Source: Cyanomargarita calcarea GSE-NOS-MK-12-04C (GTDB taxonomy: Bacteria; Cyanobacteriota; Cyanobacteriia; Cyanobacteriales; Nostocaceae). From it: 64,000 bases of DNA. This document shows positions 35,059-44,260 of the stretch, piece by piece; within the stretch, counting starts at the first letter, position 1, and every line of letters begins with the position of its first letter. Under the pieces are notes generated by a model. That model was not told where the DNA came from. It did no database searches and was given only the letters and a program-made list of their open reading frames with translations. The translations under genes were made by a program, and so were the position numbers. The stretch is taken from contig JAHHGZ010000004.1 in the NCBI GenBank assembly GCA_019359595.1, forward strand, positions 186,001 to 250,000, given 5' to 3'.

Positions 35059-35550
35059 TTAATCGTGTAGTAGATTTTTCTCCAAAAGCCGAGTAATCAT
35101 AGCAGTTCGGGAAGTTACACCCAGCTTGACAAAAATACGACGTAGATGAGTCGCGACAGTCCAAGGACTAATATGAAGGTGAATGGCGATTGATTTGTTA
35201 GGAAGACCCCGTGCGACTAATTTCGCGATCGCGACCTCACGAGGGCTAAGATTAATCCTTTCTTCAGCTTTCATCAAAGAAGTCTGGTTAGGTTGTTCGG
35301 CAGAAAGTAAAATCTCGTCACAAACTAATTTAGTTGGTTGACCGCAGCGCACCACATAGTAATGTACACCATCCACATCAGATTCAAAAATTACTTCGTT
35401 GACCATTTGCTCAGTAAGTTGAAGCACCTTGGGGGGTGTACAACTATCAAGTTCTCTAACCAGAACCTTCAGCAAGGCTTCTTTCTCAACCCGCAAAGTC
35501 GGTTGATTATCGGATACAGCAACCAGATCAATGCTGTTCGAGGTATTCAT
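35059..35550 (-). CDS. LuxR-type helix-turn-helix regulator
   Basis: The 163-residue product ends in a GerE/LuxR DNA-binding domain: LSPREVAIAKLVARGLPNKS, then IAIHLHISPWTVATHLRRIF and VKLGVTSRTAMITRLL. The N-terminal 95 residues show a compact alpha/beta part (VIFESDVDGVHYYVVRC) that lacks the receiver-domain aspartate pattern, so it is not an orthodox response regulator; it may bind a small ligand. Cyanobacterial genomes carry many such short LuxR proteins. The 1-kb gap between it and the divergent subtilase gene makes regulation of that gene possible but unproven. Confidence 0.85.
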   Translation of the reverse strand: MNTSNSIDLVAVSDNQPTLRVEKEALLKVLVRELDSCTPPKVLQLTEQMVNEVIFESDVDGVHYYVVRCGQPTKLVCDEILLSAEQPNQTSLMKAEERINLSPREVAIAKLVARGLPNKSIAIHLHISPWTVATHLRRIFVKLGVTSRTAMITRLLEKNLLHD

Positions 35551-36597
35551 GGCTCGTATTCATCCTACAAGTTTTACTAGATAGATAAATTCCAATACTA
35601 AGGTTACAGTTCCGTAATATTTACATTAATATTTTTGAACTGATAAACCGATTACAGATATTTAAAACCGTAGATGCTAATACCCTGGCATATATTCTTA
35701 TTTTGGCACCAGAAATATATTTGTTTAACTTTTTTATACTATTTATGTAAACTGTAACGATAAAAATACGGATAATTTATATTAATAGATTACTTTAATT
35801 ACTTGATATTTGCTTGATAACTGCTTATTAAAGGCTTGTTTGGAAAAATAGAAGTATTAAATACTACAAATTATCACTACTGTATTTAAATTTATTAACA
35901 TTACTTTTAATAAAAAATAGGGAATTGAAAATAATCGATTTTTCGCCATTTCCCCGAGAATGTCGCTCAAATGAGCTACCACAGATGAGCTTCGCAAGAA
36001 AAAGCGACTTTTAATCGCGCTTTACAATAGCTATACATAACTAGTACTCTGTCACACCAGTTTTGATGGGGGCTTCATGGTCGGGTACCCCGCACAATTA
36101 ACCACATAGACCACTAGTCCTAACGTTGTAAGGAGCGAGGAGTTTTTCTGCATAGCGCCTTAAACCAAAAATGGTACCGGGATTTACACTGAAATCAAAT
36201 CTTTAATAACTGTATTTTTCAGTATTTTTACGTATTCACATCCAGTCTGACAAATTCGCATAATGTCAGGCAAGTAAATCCCGCAACTAGAAACAATTTT
36301 GAAGCCAGTCCAGTACTTTGGTTTGTGAAATAAGGTCGCAGTGTCGGTTTCCATGCGATCCAACTATTAAAGAGGGATTTTGGATTGTCTACTCTCATAG
36401 GCTGTCTGTTTCGAGACTCTCAAACAATACTATTTATTGCTTTCTTGAGATGACATATAAAAAAACAAGATCCAATTACAGCCAGATATTAGGTGATTTC
36501 GACGGACAATTTTTATCCCTCCACGACTGAAATAACTGGGTATATTTTTTACTCTTGCAACTAATTTAAACCAAGCAAGAATTACAAAGGACAAAAT
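35551..36597. other. Long AT-rich non-coding region
   Basis: Over 1 kb of AT-rich sequence lies between the divergent LuxR-type gene and the subtilase gene. No protein-like ORF is seen. The part from 36050 on is less AT-rich and could hold a long leader of the subtilase gene. I see no strong hairpin with a T-run. Confidence 0.5.
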
Positions 36598-38838
36598 ATG
36601 CATAGCAATGGGCTTACATCTACGGGCATGAATAACGGGGACGGTATGCCATCCTTGGGTATGGATTCGCCATCTCTTCAACGTCAGATGCCCAGCGGTG
36701 ACATGAACGCTGCGATTCTTTGCAAGACCCAAAATGTACTTGTAGAGATGCGCATACCTAAGAATCAAGGGCTGCTGGGTGCATCACAGATATTAGCTGG
36801 AATGAATATTGCCAGCTTTCAGTTGGATCGAAGCTATGAGCCAGTATCAGTGACTCCCGATAGCGAGCAAGCAGCAAGTCTTCTCGCTTCTAATGAAGAA
36901 ACTGTAATCGTCCGTGGGGTGGTTGCGGAAAGCAAAATCCAGGAATTGGAAGCACAACCCAATGTAATCAAGGTGTATAAAGATACGCGCATAGCTCCCT
37001 TCAATCCGGTGTTGTTGGAAAAAACGGAAATGGATTTAATAGCCCCAACCGATAGTTCTGCTGGCTGTCCGATTGCGACTTGCGACTGTTCCGCAATAAT
37101 ACCAAAAGGTACGATCGCTGATGTAGCCACATACTTTGGTGTTGATAAAATCTGGGCTGCTGGTTATAAAGGACAAGGTATCGTCGTTGGTGTCGTTGAT
37201 GGTGGTATTACTGCCGAAGGTCGTCCCTTTGTTGTCGGTGAAACAATCCGCAGAATTCCTAACGTTATCGGTGGTCCAGCATACGACTGGGGGACTGTTG
37301 CACGGGCTTGGGGCGAACATGGTAATATGTGTGCCACTGATGTATTGGGTATGGCTCCTGAAGCCAAACTCTATGACTGTCGGATCTCTGGTGGTGACTC
37401 GATATCCAATGCCTTAAGAGTATTTGATTGGGCAATCAAGCAATACCAAACCGATGGTACACCCCATATCCTCACCAACAGTTGGGGAATTTACCAGAAA
37501 AGCTGGGATGAATTTTATGCCACAAATATTGACCATCCCTTCACTCGCAAGGTAGTAGAAGTAATTAACCTCGGTATTCTGGTATTATTTGCTGCTGGAA
37601 ATTGTGGTGGTACTTGTCCTTCTGACAGATGTGGTGGCGATACAGGACCTGGTAAGAGTATTTGGGGTGCCAACGGACATCCGATGGTGATGACTGTTGG
37701 TGCAGTAAACAAAGATGAGCAGTTTGTTGGTTATAGCAGCCAAGGACCCGCAGCTTTAGACCCCAACAAACCGGATTTTTGTTCTATTACCCATTTCAAA
37801 GGTTATTTTGGCTGCGACAATGGCACCTCAGCCGCCACACCCATTGCTGCTGGTGTGGTTGCATTGCTGAAACAAGCCAAACCCTCTGTCACTCAAGACG
37901 AGGTGAAAAACGCCCTGAAATCTACAGCCAAGAATATCGGTGAGCCGGGATTCGACCAACATTCTGGGGCTGGGATTATTCAAGCAAAGCTTGCCTTTGA
38001 TATGTTGGTACCCCCCACTCAGCTACCACATTGGTCGGACTGGGAGAATTTGGGTGGTAACAATTTCTCGGCACCGGCGGCCGCTAGTTGGGGAGAAAAT
38101 CGTTTAGATATCTTTACCCTTGGTGGTGACAGCAATCTTTATCGCAAGTTCGCAGATAACAAAACTTGGAGTGATTGGGAGAATTTGGGTGGGTTTAGCC
38201 TTACGGCACCAGCAGCTGTGGCTTCCCAAACGAACCGCCTGGATGTATTTATCGTTGGTCAACAACGCAACCTGCTTCGCAAATTCTGGGATGGTACAAC
38301 TTGGAGCGAGTGGGAAAACTTGGGTGGATTTTGCAAGCAGGGTGTAGCGGTTTGCACATCGGCAGCTAATCGTTTGGATGTTTTTGCGATCGCTGCGGAT
38401 AATGCCTTATACCAAAAATCATGGAATGGTACCGCTTGGGGTGATTGGACAAATTTAGGTGGCTTCTGTTTGTCTGCACCAGCGGCTGTCTGTTCTAGCG
38501 AAAACCGTGTGGACGTGTTTGTTAGAGGAACCGACCATGCTATTTACCGCAAATCTTGGGATGGTACAACATGGAGTAGCAGTTGGGAAAGTTTGGGTGG
38601 TTTATGGCTCTATTCCCCTGCAGCTACTTCTTGGAGTGCTAACCGTTTGGATGTGTTTGCTGTGGGAACTGATAACAGTATGTATCGTAAGTACTGGGAT
38701 GGCTCTACTTGGAGCAGTTGGGAGAACTTGGGTGGCTCCACTATTTCCAGTCCTAGCGCTGTTTCCCGAGGAACCAACCGCATTGACACTTTTGTAGTTG
38801 GTGGTGACAACGCTATTTACCGCAAGTCATACGGTTAA
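36598..38838 (+). CDS. S8 subtilisin-like protease fused to six-repeat PLL-like propeller
   Basis: The 746-residue product joins a subtilase to a lectin-type domain. Residues about 45-135 resemble an I9-like propeptide. The protease core (about 165-470) has the triad Asp201 in GIVVGVVDGGI, His241 in WGEHGNMCATD and Ser411 in NGTSAATPIAAGV, with oxyanion Asn335 in FAAGNCGG. The His motif HGNMCA departs from the usual HGTHVA. Residues 478-746 are six repeats of about 45 residues with the pattern WS.WENLGG...AAAS...NRLDVF..G.D..LYRK, as in PLL-type fucose-binding lectins and tectonin-like propellers. There is no recognisable signal peptide. Targeting of the protease to glycans is an inference. 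A strong terminator follows. Confidence 0.85.
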   Translation: MHSNGLTSTGMNNGDGMPSLGMDSPSLQRQMPSGDMNAAILCKTQNVLVEMRIPKNQGLLGASQILAGMNIASFQLDRSYEPVSVTPDSEQAASLLASNEETVIVRGVVAESKIQELEAQPNVIKVYKDTRIAPFNPVLLEKTEMDLIAPTDSSAGCPIATCDCSAIIPKGTIADVATYFGVDKIWAAGYKGQGIVVGVVDGGITAEGRPFVVGETIRRIPNVIGGPAYDWGTVARAWGEHGNMCATDVLGMAPEAKLYDCRISGGDSISNALRVFDWAIKQYQTDGTPHILTNSWGIYQKSWDEFYATNIDHPFTRKVVEVINLGILVLFAAGNCGGTCPSDRCGGDTGPGKSIWGANGHPMVMTVGAVNKDEQFVGYSSQGPAALDPNKPDFCSITHFKGYFGCDNGTSAATPIAAGVVALLKQAKPSVTQDEVKNALKSTAKNIGEPGFDQHSGAGIIQAKLAFDMLVPPTQLPHWSDWENLGGNNFSAPAAASWGENRLDIFTLGGDSNLYRKFADNKTWSDWENLGGFSLTAPAAVASQTNRLDVFIVGQQRNLLRKFWDGTTWSEWENLGGFCKQGVAVCTSAANRLDVFAIAADNALYQKSWNGTAWGDWTNLGGFCLSAPAAVCSSENRVDVFVRGTDHAIYRKSWDGTTWSSSWESLGGLWLYSPAATSWSANRLDVFAVGTDNSMYRKYWDGSTWSSWENLGGSTISSPSAVSRGTNRIDTFVVGGDNAIYRKSYG

Positions 38839-39167
38839 TCAGGTCCCAGATGCATCGGCTAGTGTTCGGCATATAGACAAAGACTTTAATTAGACGTAAG
38901 AAATCTTACGTCTTTTTTTTATTTCAACTGGCAACGGATGGAAACTAGGCAATTTGGCAAAAATCTTTTTCATCTGCGTCCATCTGTGTGCTACCCTGCG
39001 GTTAATTAATTATTTATTTTTCGCTAATGAAGCAAAAACTCTAGTGAGGTAACGGATAATTTTTTCTTATAATCACTATGCTAAACACATTTAATTTACG
39101 TATTTATAAGTCTTGTGGCTAGAAATTCCGTATCTTGTGGGTAAGTCCTCTTACTTTGTTATTCATC
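38839..39167. other. Intergenic between subtilase and crr6
   Basis: This gap holds the subtilase terminator (listed separately) and about 250 bp of AT-rich DNA that presumably carries the crr6 promoter. No other gene is seen. Confidence 0.5.
38892..38920 (+). terminator. Rho-independent terminator of subtilase gene
   Basis: A perfect 10-bp stem, AGACGTAAGA (38892-38901) with TCTTACGTCT (38904-38913), is followed directly by T8. It lies 54 bp after the subtilase stop and is the cleanest intrinsic terminator in the window. Confidence 0.9.
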
Positions 39168-39641
39168 ATGACAATTACGATCGCTCTCAATAGTGACTGC
39201 ATTCACGCTTTGGATCTCACACCAGCCGCAACGGTGATTGATAAACTGTTGCAAGAGGGAGCGATAATATCCCACGAGCAGCAGTTACAATTTACTATTG
39301 ATTATGAATTAGACCCAACCGATCCACGGGAGCTTTCCGAAATTCCAGAGGTGCGACTATGGTTTATCCGCTTGGATGCTCGCTATCCTTGGATGCCGTT
39401 TTTACTAGATTGGCAAGTCGGCGAATTTGTCCGTTACGTCGCTATGCTCGTACCTCACCAGTTTAGTTCTAAAGAAGGCATTCAGTACAATCCTGAGGCC
39501 TTAGAAATCTTTTTGATGCAGAAGCTGTTTATCTTAAGTGATTGGTTCAAACAGCAAAGTATTCCTAGTAAATCGCGGCTCAAGTCTATGGCACAATTAC
39601 TGGGTTATGACTTAGATGATGCCTTCTTTGATATGTTGTGA
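39168..39641 (+). CDS. crr6: CRR6-family NDH-1 assembly (NdhI maturation) factor
   Basis: The 157-residue product is of the chlororespiratory reduction 6 family (DUF1817). In plants and cyanobacteria CRR6 is needed for building the NdhI-containing arm of the photosynthetic NDH-1 complex. Recognition is from the family blocks SDCIHALDLTPAATVIDKLL, FTIDYELDPTDPRELSEIPE, VRLWFIRLDARYPWMPFLLD and PSKSRLKSMAQLLGYDLDDA. I chose the ATG at 39168 (MTITIALNSD); the upstream in-frame GTG-like start would add an unrelated hydrophobic leader. It acts in the cytosol or stroma-equivalent and has no operon partner here. Confidence 0.9.
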   Translation: MTITIALNSDCIHALDLTPAATVIDKLLQEGAIISHEQQLQFTIDYELDPTDPRELSEIPEVRLWFIRLDARYPWMPFLLDWQVGEFVRYVAMLVPHQFSSKEGIQYNPEALEIFLMQKLFILSDWFKQQSIPSKSRLKSMAQLLGYDLDDAFFDML

Positions 39642-39792
39642 CATCTCTGACCATAGAACGGCATACGGTTACAGTGGGGGCTTCTCATCCAATCCAGCTA
39701 GTGCTTAGGACTAGGGTAAGCGCTATTGACCGGATGCCCCTCGGCTCATTCTTGATATTAACTGAAATAAGGGTAAAAAAGCACTATTTTTT

Positions 39793-40995
39793 TTATTTAA
39801 AAATGGGAGATGGTTGTAATGGTTTGTAAACTATATCTAATTGTAAATTATTACATAAATTAGGTTTATTTATAAAGTCAATAATAGTTCTTGCAATTGC
39901 TTTTGATGCTAAATAAGGCACGCCATTACCAATAGTTTTAAACATATTAGTAAGTGACATTTCGTCAGGTAAAATAAAATCTTTTGGCATAGATTGGATA
40001 GCTAATGCCTCAGCCGCCGAAATTCTACGAACTTGATAAGGATGTAAATGCACTTCATTATTTCCGTAGCAAGCTGTTGGAGAATAGCGCCAACGATGCA
40101 AGCGTTTAAATGATTTCTTAGAATCATCTCCTTCTTCAATAGAAGCAAATTTTTCCCTAGCAGCCCTTGGCTGAAAATAATGCCTAGAATTAGGATGATT
40201 TAATACATCATTTTTTCTAAACCAATACTCAACTGTTAGTTCTTGAGGAATTTCTTTAGGACAAAGCAAGATAGAGTTTTCTGAAAATGGTTGGCACTTA
40301 CTCCAAGGATAAGAAGAGACTATGCGTTGAGGATATAAAATATAATTTTGCCAAGGAAATTTTAATTCGACACCAAAATTTATATTACTCCGGCTTACTC
40401 CTAAATTATCTAAAAAATTGTTCTTAAAACCAATTAATATTATTCGTTCTCTATCTTGCGGTACACCATATTCAATAGCATTAATTAAATGATCAGTTAA
40501 AATATAACCAGCTAGCTGTAATTTTAGCTTCAGCGAGTCATAAAATGAGCGATGTTTTTTGGTCTTCCATAACCCCTTCACATTTTCAAATAAAAAGAAA
40601 TCTGGTTGCTGCTGACAAATTAGTTCAATATAAGCAGCGGAAAGCTGACCATTATCACCTAAATGTCCTAAATTTTTACCCCCAACTGAAAAATCAGGAC
40701 AAGGAGGGCCACCAATAAACCCGATAATATTTGTAGATTTGCGACAGCTGTTTATAATTTCTTGTAGGCGTTTTGCTTCAGATTCTTCAACAAGTTTACT
40801 TACATCCCCACTTTTCCCTTCATGATATCCAAACTCAGGTAATGGCGAGTTTCTATTCATTCGTGAGTAACGATATGCTGCCATGAATGGAGAAAATATT
40901 TCACTTACATAAACTATGTCGTAACCACTGTTTTCAAAACCTAAATCTAAAAAACCGCAACCAGAAAAAAAAGAAAAAATTTTCGGTCTAATCAT
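39793..40995 (-). CDS. DNA (cytosine-5) methyltransferase
   Basis: The 400-residue product has the ordered motifs of C5-DNA methyltransferases: motif I FSFFSGCGFLDLGFENSGYD, motif IV FIGGPPCPDFSVGGKN with the catalytic Cys, motif VI FFLFENVKGLW, motif VIII EYGVPQDRERIILIG, and motifs IX-X RISAAEALAIQSMP and TIGNGVPYLASKAI. A target-recognition region spans about 215-310. Base composition is clearly more AT-rich than in neighbouring housekeeping genes, which with the gene-poor surroundings suggests horizontal acquisition. The only nearby candidate partner is the unknown gene at 41446-42207. The target sequence cannot be read from this. Confidence 0.93.
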   Translation of the reverse strand: MIRPKIFSFFSGCGFLDLGFENSGYDIVYVSEIFSPFMAAYRYSRMNRNSPLPEFGYHEGKSGDVSKLVEESEAKRLQEIINSCRKSTNIIGFIGGPPCPDFSVGGKNLGHLGDNGQLSAAYIELICQQQPDFFLFENVKGLWKTKKHRSFYDSLKLKLQLAGYILTDHLINAIEYGVPQDRERIILIGFKNNFLDNLGVSRSNINFGVELKFPWQNYILYPQRIVSSYPWSKCQPFSENSILLCPKEIPQELTVEYWFRKNDVLNHPNSRHYFQPRAAREKFASIEEGDDSKKSFKRLHRWRYSPTACYGNNEVHLHPYQVRRISAAEALAIQSMPKDFILPDEMSLTNMFKTIGNGVPYLASKAIARTIIDFINKPNLCNNLQLDIVYKPLQPSPIFK

Positions 40996-41445
40996 GAGTA
41001 TTCTTTGGCTAGCACTGTAATCGAACTTAGTTCAACCAAATTAGCGTAGTAAATTTATGTAGAGACTACAATCAATAACTCGATAAAGTTTAGTTTTAAA
41101 GGTAATTTTAGCTAACTATTTCATGAAACTATTCTTTTTTTTATTTAAATTAATTTATAACCTTTAGTTTTATATAACGCAAAGAAAAACTCTGCGGCTC
41201 TACGTGAGACAATTACAGTATCTCAAGAACATCACTCGGTTGTGCTTCTGACTTTTCCCTTAAGTCTCTCTCGCAAGCTGCCAACCCTCACTCTTATCAT
41301 AAAATTTTAACCAGCCCTCCACAGTAGGATGTTGATTTTATGTGAATTTCCAAGGAAATTGCTCATGCAAATGATTCTGTTGGGAAAGCGGCTGGAACAA
41401 CCGCTTTCCCAACATAGCAAGAATATAATTAAAACTTATCTAAAA
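40996..41445. other. Intergenic between methyltransferase and unknown gene
   Basis: This 450-bp AT-rich gap between two minus-strand genes contains one strong hairpin (listed separately). No protein-like ORF is seen. Confidence 0.5.
41378..41414 (-). terminator. Strong hairpin downstream of the 253-residue gene
   Basis: A perfect 14-bp stem, TGTTGGGAAAGCGG (41378-41391) with CCGCTTTCCCAACA (41401-41414), has a 9-nt loop and lies about 30 bp past the minus-strand stop at 41446. No T-run follows on that strand, so it may protect or end the transcript without being a classical intrinsic terminator. Confidence 0.55.
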
Positions 41446-42207
41446 TTACTTCATCCGGCATATAACATTTAATGCACTATTAAAAGCATATTCAATCGCT
41501 TTTGATTTACTAGGCAATGCCACCTGCCAAATCCGATAATCATTGTATTCAACAATAAAATTAACAATATCATCTACTTTAATTTTGTTCAGTATTTGCA
41601 ATTGTGCTTGCTCAAAATCTTCTACTGTGCCTCTTTTCTCTAAAATCTCTAGGGCTATTTGAATAAATTCGTCTAAAACGGCTCTGATGTATTCTTTGCC
41701 CTGCTTGTTGGCAAAAACAGTTGAGGACTTAAATGCTTTAAATTCTTCGACAAGCAAATTAGCAATTCTTCTGCCAATTTGATTTTGCCAATCAAAAGGA
41801 AGCTCTATTTCTAGATATTCCTTTTCCGAAAATTTATATTTTATATATTCGTGAATATCTACAGCTACTTTAAACAGTTTTCGACCGCCAAATAATTCTC
41901 TCAAACAAATATCACTTGTATCTATCGCTGTGTCAGGAAATACTTTTTCTTCTCCTTCCGGACATTCATAAACAATATAAGTCCAAATCCCAGGATTGAT
42001 GGCATCAGGTATTTCTGCCTGATAAAAGGTTATCGTTCCATCTTGTTCGCATTCGTAATAATCGCCATTAACGTCGTTAAAACTACCTTTACAAGTATTA
42101 TTTCTTTGAATTATTTTTCTAAAAATACCTGTAATATGGTGAGCTTGACTTTCTACTTGAAAGTAACGTTTAGCACTGGTAACAAAGCTATGTAATTGAA
42201 TCGCCAT
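41446..42207 (-). CDS. Unrecognised AT-rich protein near DNA methyltransferase
   Basis: I do not recognise the 253-residue product. It starts MAIQLHSFVTSAKRYFQVES with AAGGAA upstream, so it is probably a real gene. The first half is beta-rich with an acidic stretch (DVNGDYYECEQDGTITFYQ); the second half is helical (EYIRAVLDEFIQIALEILEK). There is no signal peptide or membrane segment. The gene is AT-rich like the methyltransferase gene downstream on the same strand, and both lie in a gene-poor island. A restriction endonuclease role is possible only by position; no PD-(D/E)XK, HNH or GIY-YIG motif is visible. Confidence 0.6.
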   Translation of the reverse strand: MAIQLHSFVTSAKRYFQVESQAHHITGIFRKIIQRNNTCKGSFNDVNGDYYECEQDGTITFYQAEIPDAINPGIWTYIVYECPEGEEKVFPDTAIDTSDICLRELFGGRKLFKVAVDIHEYIKYKFSEKEYLEIELPFDWQNQIGRRIANLLVEEFKAFKSSTVFANKQGKEYIRAVLDEFIQIALEILEKRGTVEDFEQAQLQILNKIKVDDIVNFIVEYNDYRIWQVALPSKSKAIEYAFNSALNVICRMK

Positions 42208-43174
42208 TTGTTTTTCCTTATGACTTCACAACATTCTTGGTGGATGCATCTGCCTAGGTAATAAGTAAGGGAATGAAGAAAGAACATGGCGCGTTAGATC
42301 CACCCAAACGCTAATCACACCAATCAGATTGATAACAAAAGCCTCTTAGCCGAGAATCTCCATCTTGCTGTTAGCTTCCTAATCTTTGTTCTAGCTTAAA
42401 CCTCTAATTGTGGTTGCTTATTTTTGTAAAAAGACCCCAAATTTCCCTAGTAAATTGTTTGAGTCCTGAAGTTTTTGCGGATTTTAGTCTGTAAATTATA
42501 CGCTTGGCATTGATTTTTGGCGTGAGGGGTGTCAACCTCTAGAGCGAGAATTGTCCTCAACCAGTCCTAGTCGCAATCAGTATCTTAAAATGCACATCAA
42601 CTTTAGAGTCATATATATAATTCCCAAAAAAATATTGGAACTAACACTTGCAGCAGAAAAAATAATCTATCACCAAACCTTTGGAGAGTAAAGGTTTATT
42701 TACCCCTCACGCACAAAATAGCCGAACTCCACACACACGGCAGAATTCGGCTTTTGTAGGATTTGATTTTTGTTTATCGGTCTTGGCTTGATGAAGTGGG
42801 AAAACCAGGACATAAAAAAAATATCTCCCAAAGAAAAACAAATTGAAATATAAAAATGAATTTCAAATTATTTTGAGGCTTTGCTTGAGAGTTATCTTCC
42901 CCCTTTCGAGAGAATAATTGTATTTTTTCTTCTATCTCGGGGGGTTTTTGCTAAAAGTCGAGGCTGGGGGATCGATTAGAGTTCAAAGTCTTGCAGTAGT
43001 TTCCTTTCTGTAGAACCTGTGTCGAAATGCTTAGAGTATTCCAACTTAAAGGACGGAGCGAATATTTCGTAGAACAGGCAAAGACGTAGGTTCACGGGAT
43101 AATTTATGTGGAATACTTTTGTATAAAATAAACAAACAAGCCCGAGATTGAAAGATGCCCAGAAAAAATTTGGT
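42208..43174. other. Nearly 1 kb without genes, with small hairpins
   Basis: No ORF here resembles a protein. Inverted repeats include AAACCTTT (42675-42682) with AAAGGTTT (42690-42697), and AGCCGAA (42720-42726) with TTCGGCT (42746-42752) followed by TTT. AGTATTCCA near 43033 is mirrored near 43110. A structured RNA could lie between about 43000 and 43130, but I cannot match it to a known family. Confidence 0.45.
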
Positions 43175-44164
43175 TTAGCCAGCCCAAATATGAGCTAAAA
43201 CGGTTTTGGCTGAAATATCCGCGATTTTACCTGTAGGGGATTTAATTGTCAGCAAGCGATCTGACGTACGATACTGAAGGTTGCCAAGGGCATTGCTATC
43301 CGGTACTAAGAATGTCGGTTCAGTAGAACCAAATAAAGCGATAGTATAAGTTTGTACTGCCACCGCTAAGTGCATCGCCGCACTATCAGTACACAGCAAC
43401 AAATTCGCACCGGCGATCGTTGCCGCCAATTTGCCGATATCCGTAGGGGAAGTGACCTTGATGTTGAGGGCATTAGAAACACTGCGGATGAAATCTTCAT
43501 TATCCTTGTCTTTGACCACTACCACAGGCATTTCTGGCTGCTTGCGTTGGATTTCTTGAATAATTTCCAGCCAATTTGCCAGAGGGTAGATTGTATCTAG
43601 ACCTTTAACTTTACCTGATTGGGCAAAACCGCCATCAATCAAAATATATCCAGTTTCCTGCACTCCCAGACGTTTTTGTTCTTTATCTGCCCAGTCGATA
43701 TCCGGTTTCGGTACATTGATTGCTAACTCTGGACAAGGGGAATTAACCCCCAAGCCAGCAAGTAAGTCGTGATACATATTAGCCGCATACTGCTGGGTTT
43801 TAGCTGGTACTGAATTAGTCAGAAAAGCTATCCCTTTATCTTTGTAGCCAATGCGTATAGGAATTCCCGTTAGCCAGAGTAAAAAACCTACTGAGGAATT
43901 TTGCTGCTTAGTAATGACGACATCATACTCGCGATCGCGAATTGTGCCGACCAAGTTACCCCAATCTGCCAGACTGTTACGGTCGTTGAAATCAAACGTC
44001 AAGACTTCGTGGACTGACTTGCTAACCCGATAAGCACCTTTGGAAGTGGGTTCGACAACGACATCGATTTGAGCGTTGGGGTAATAGCGCTTCAGGTCAT
44101 CTAAAGTCGGGAAAAAAAGAATTTGGTCGTCAATTCCACCAGGAACAAAGGCTACTATTCGCAT
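43175..44164 (-). CDS. Glycosyltransferase family 9 (heptosyltransferase-like)
   Basis: The 329-residue GT-B fold protein is of the ADP-heptose:LPS heptosyltransferase family (GT9). It opens MRIVAFVPGGIDDQILFFPT, has DVVITKQQNSSVGFLLWLTG in the N-terminal domain and the nucleotide-sugar signature ANLLLCTDSAAMHLAVAVQT with ALFGSTEPTFLVP in the C-terminal domain. Cyanobacterial members probably transfer sugars onto lipopolysaccharide or other surface glycans; the sugar is not known. It is divergent from ispD, with a gap of about 96 bp. Confidence 0.88.
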   Translation of the reverse strand: MRIVAFVPGGIDDQILFFPTLDDLKRYYPNAQIDVVVEPTSKGAYRVSKSVHEVLTFDFNDRNSLADWGNLVGTIRDREYDVVITKQQNSSVGFLLWLTGIPIRIGYKDKGIAFLTNSVPAKTQQYAANMYHDLLAGLGVNSPCPELAINVPKPDIDWADKEQKRLGVQETGYILIDGGFAQSGKVKGLDTIYPLANWLEIIQEIQRKQPEMPVVVVKDKDNEDFIRSVSNALNIKVTSPTDIGKLAATIAGANLLLCTDSAAMHLAVAVQTYTIALFGSTEPTFLVPDSNALGNLQYRTSDRLLTIKSPTGKIADISAKTVLAHIWAG

Positions 44165-44260
44165 AATCTTAATTTACGGGTATGAATTAAATAACAGTTC
44201 CTAGCCCTCCCTATTTTAGGGGAAGATGGAGAATTGGAATTAATCTAAGGAACTTCCGTC

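Noticed and set aside
36318-36530. 70-codon ORF upstream of the subtilase
   Set aside because: No family resemblance, no ribosome site, and Cys/Arg/Ser-rich composition typical of chance frames.
41378-41414. Attachment site or IS end
   Set aside because: The perfect 14-bp hairpin lies just past a stop codon and has no partner copy in the window, so a transcript-end hairpin is simpler.
43175-44164. LPS core cluster
   Set aside because: Only one GT9 gene is present; neighbours are ispD and non-coding DNA.
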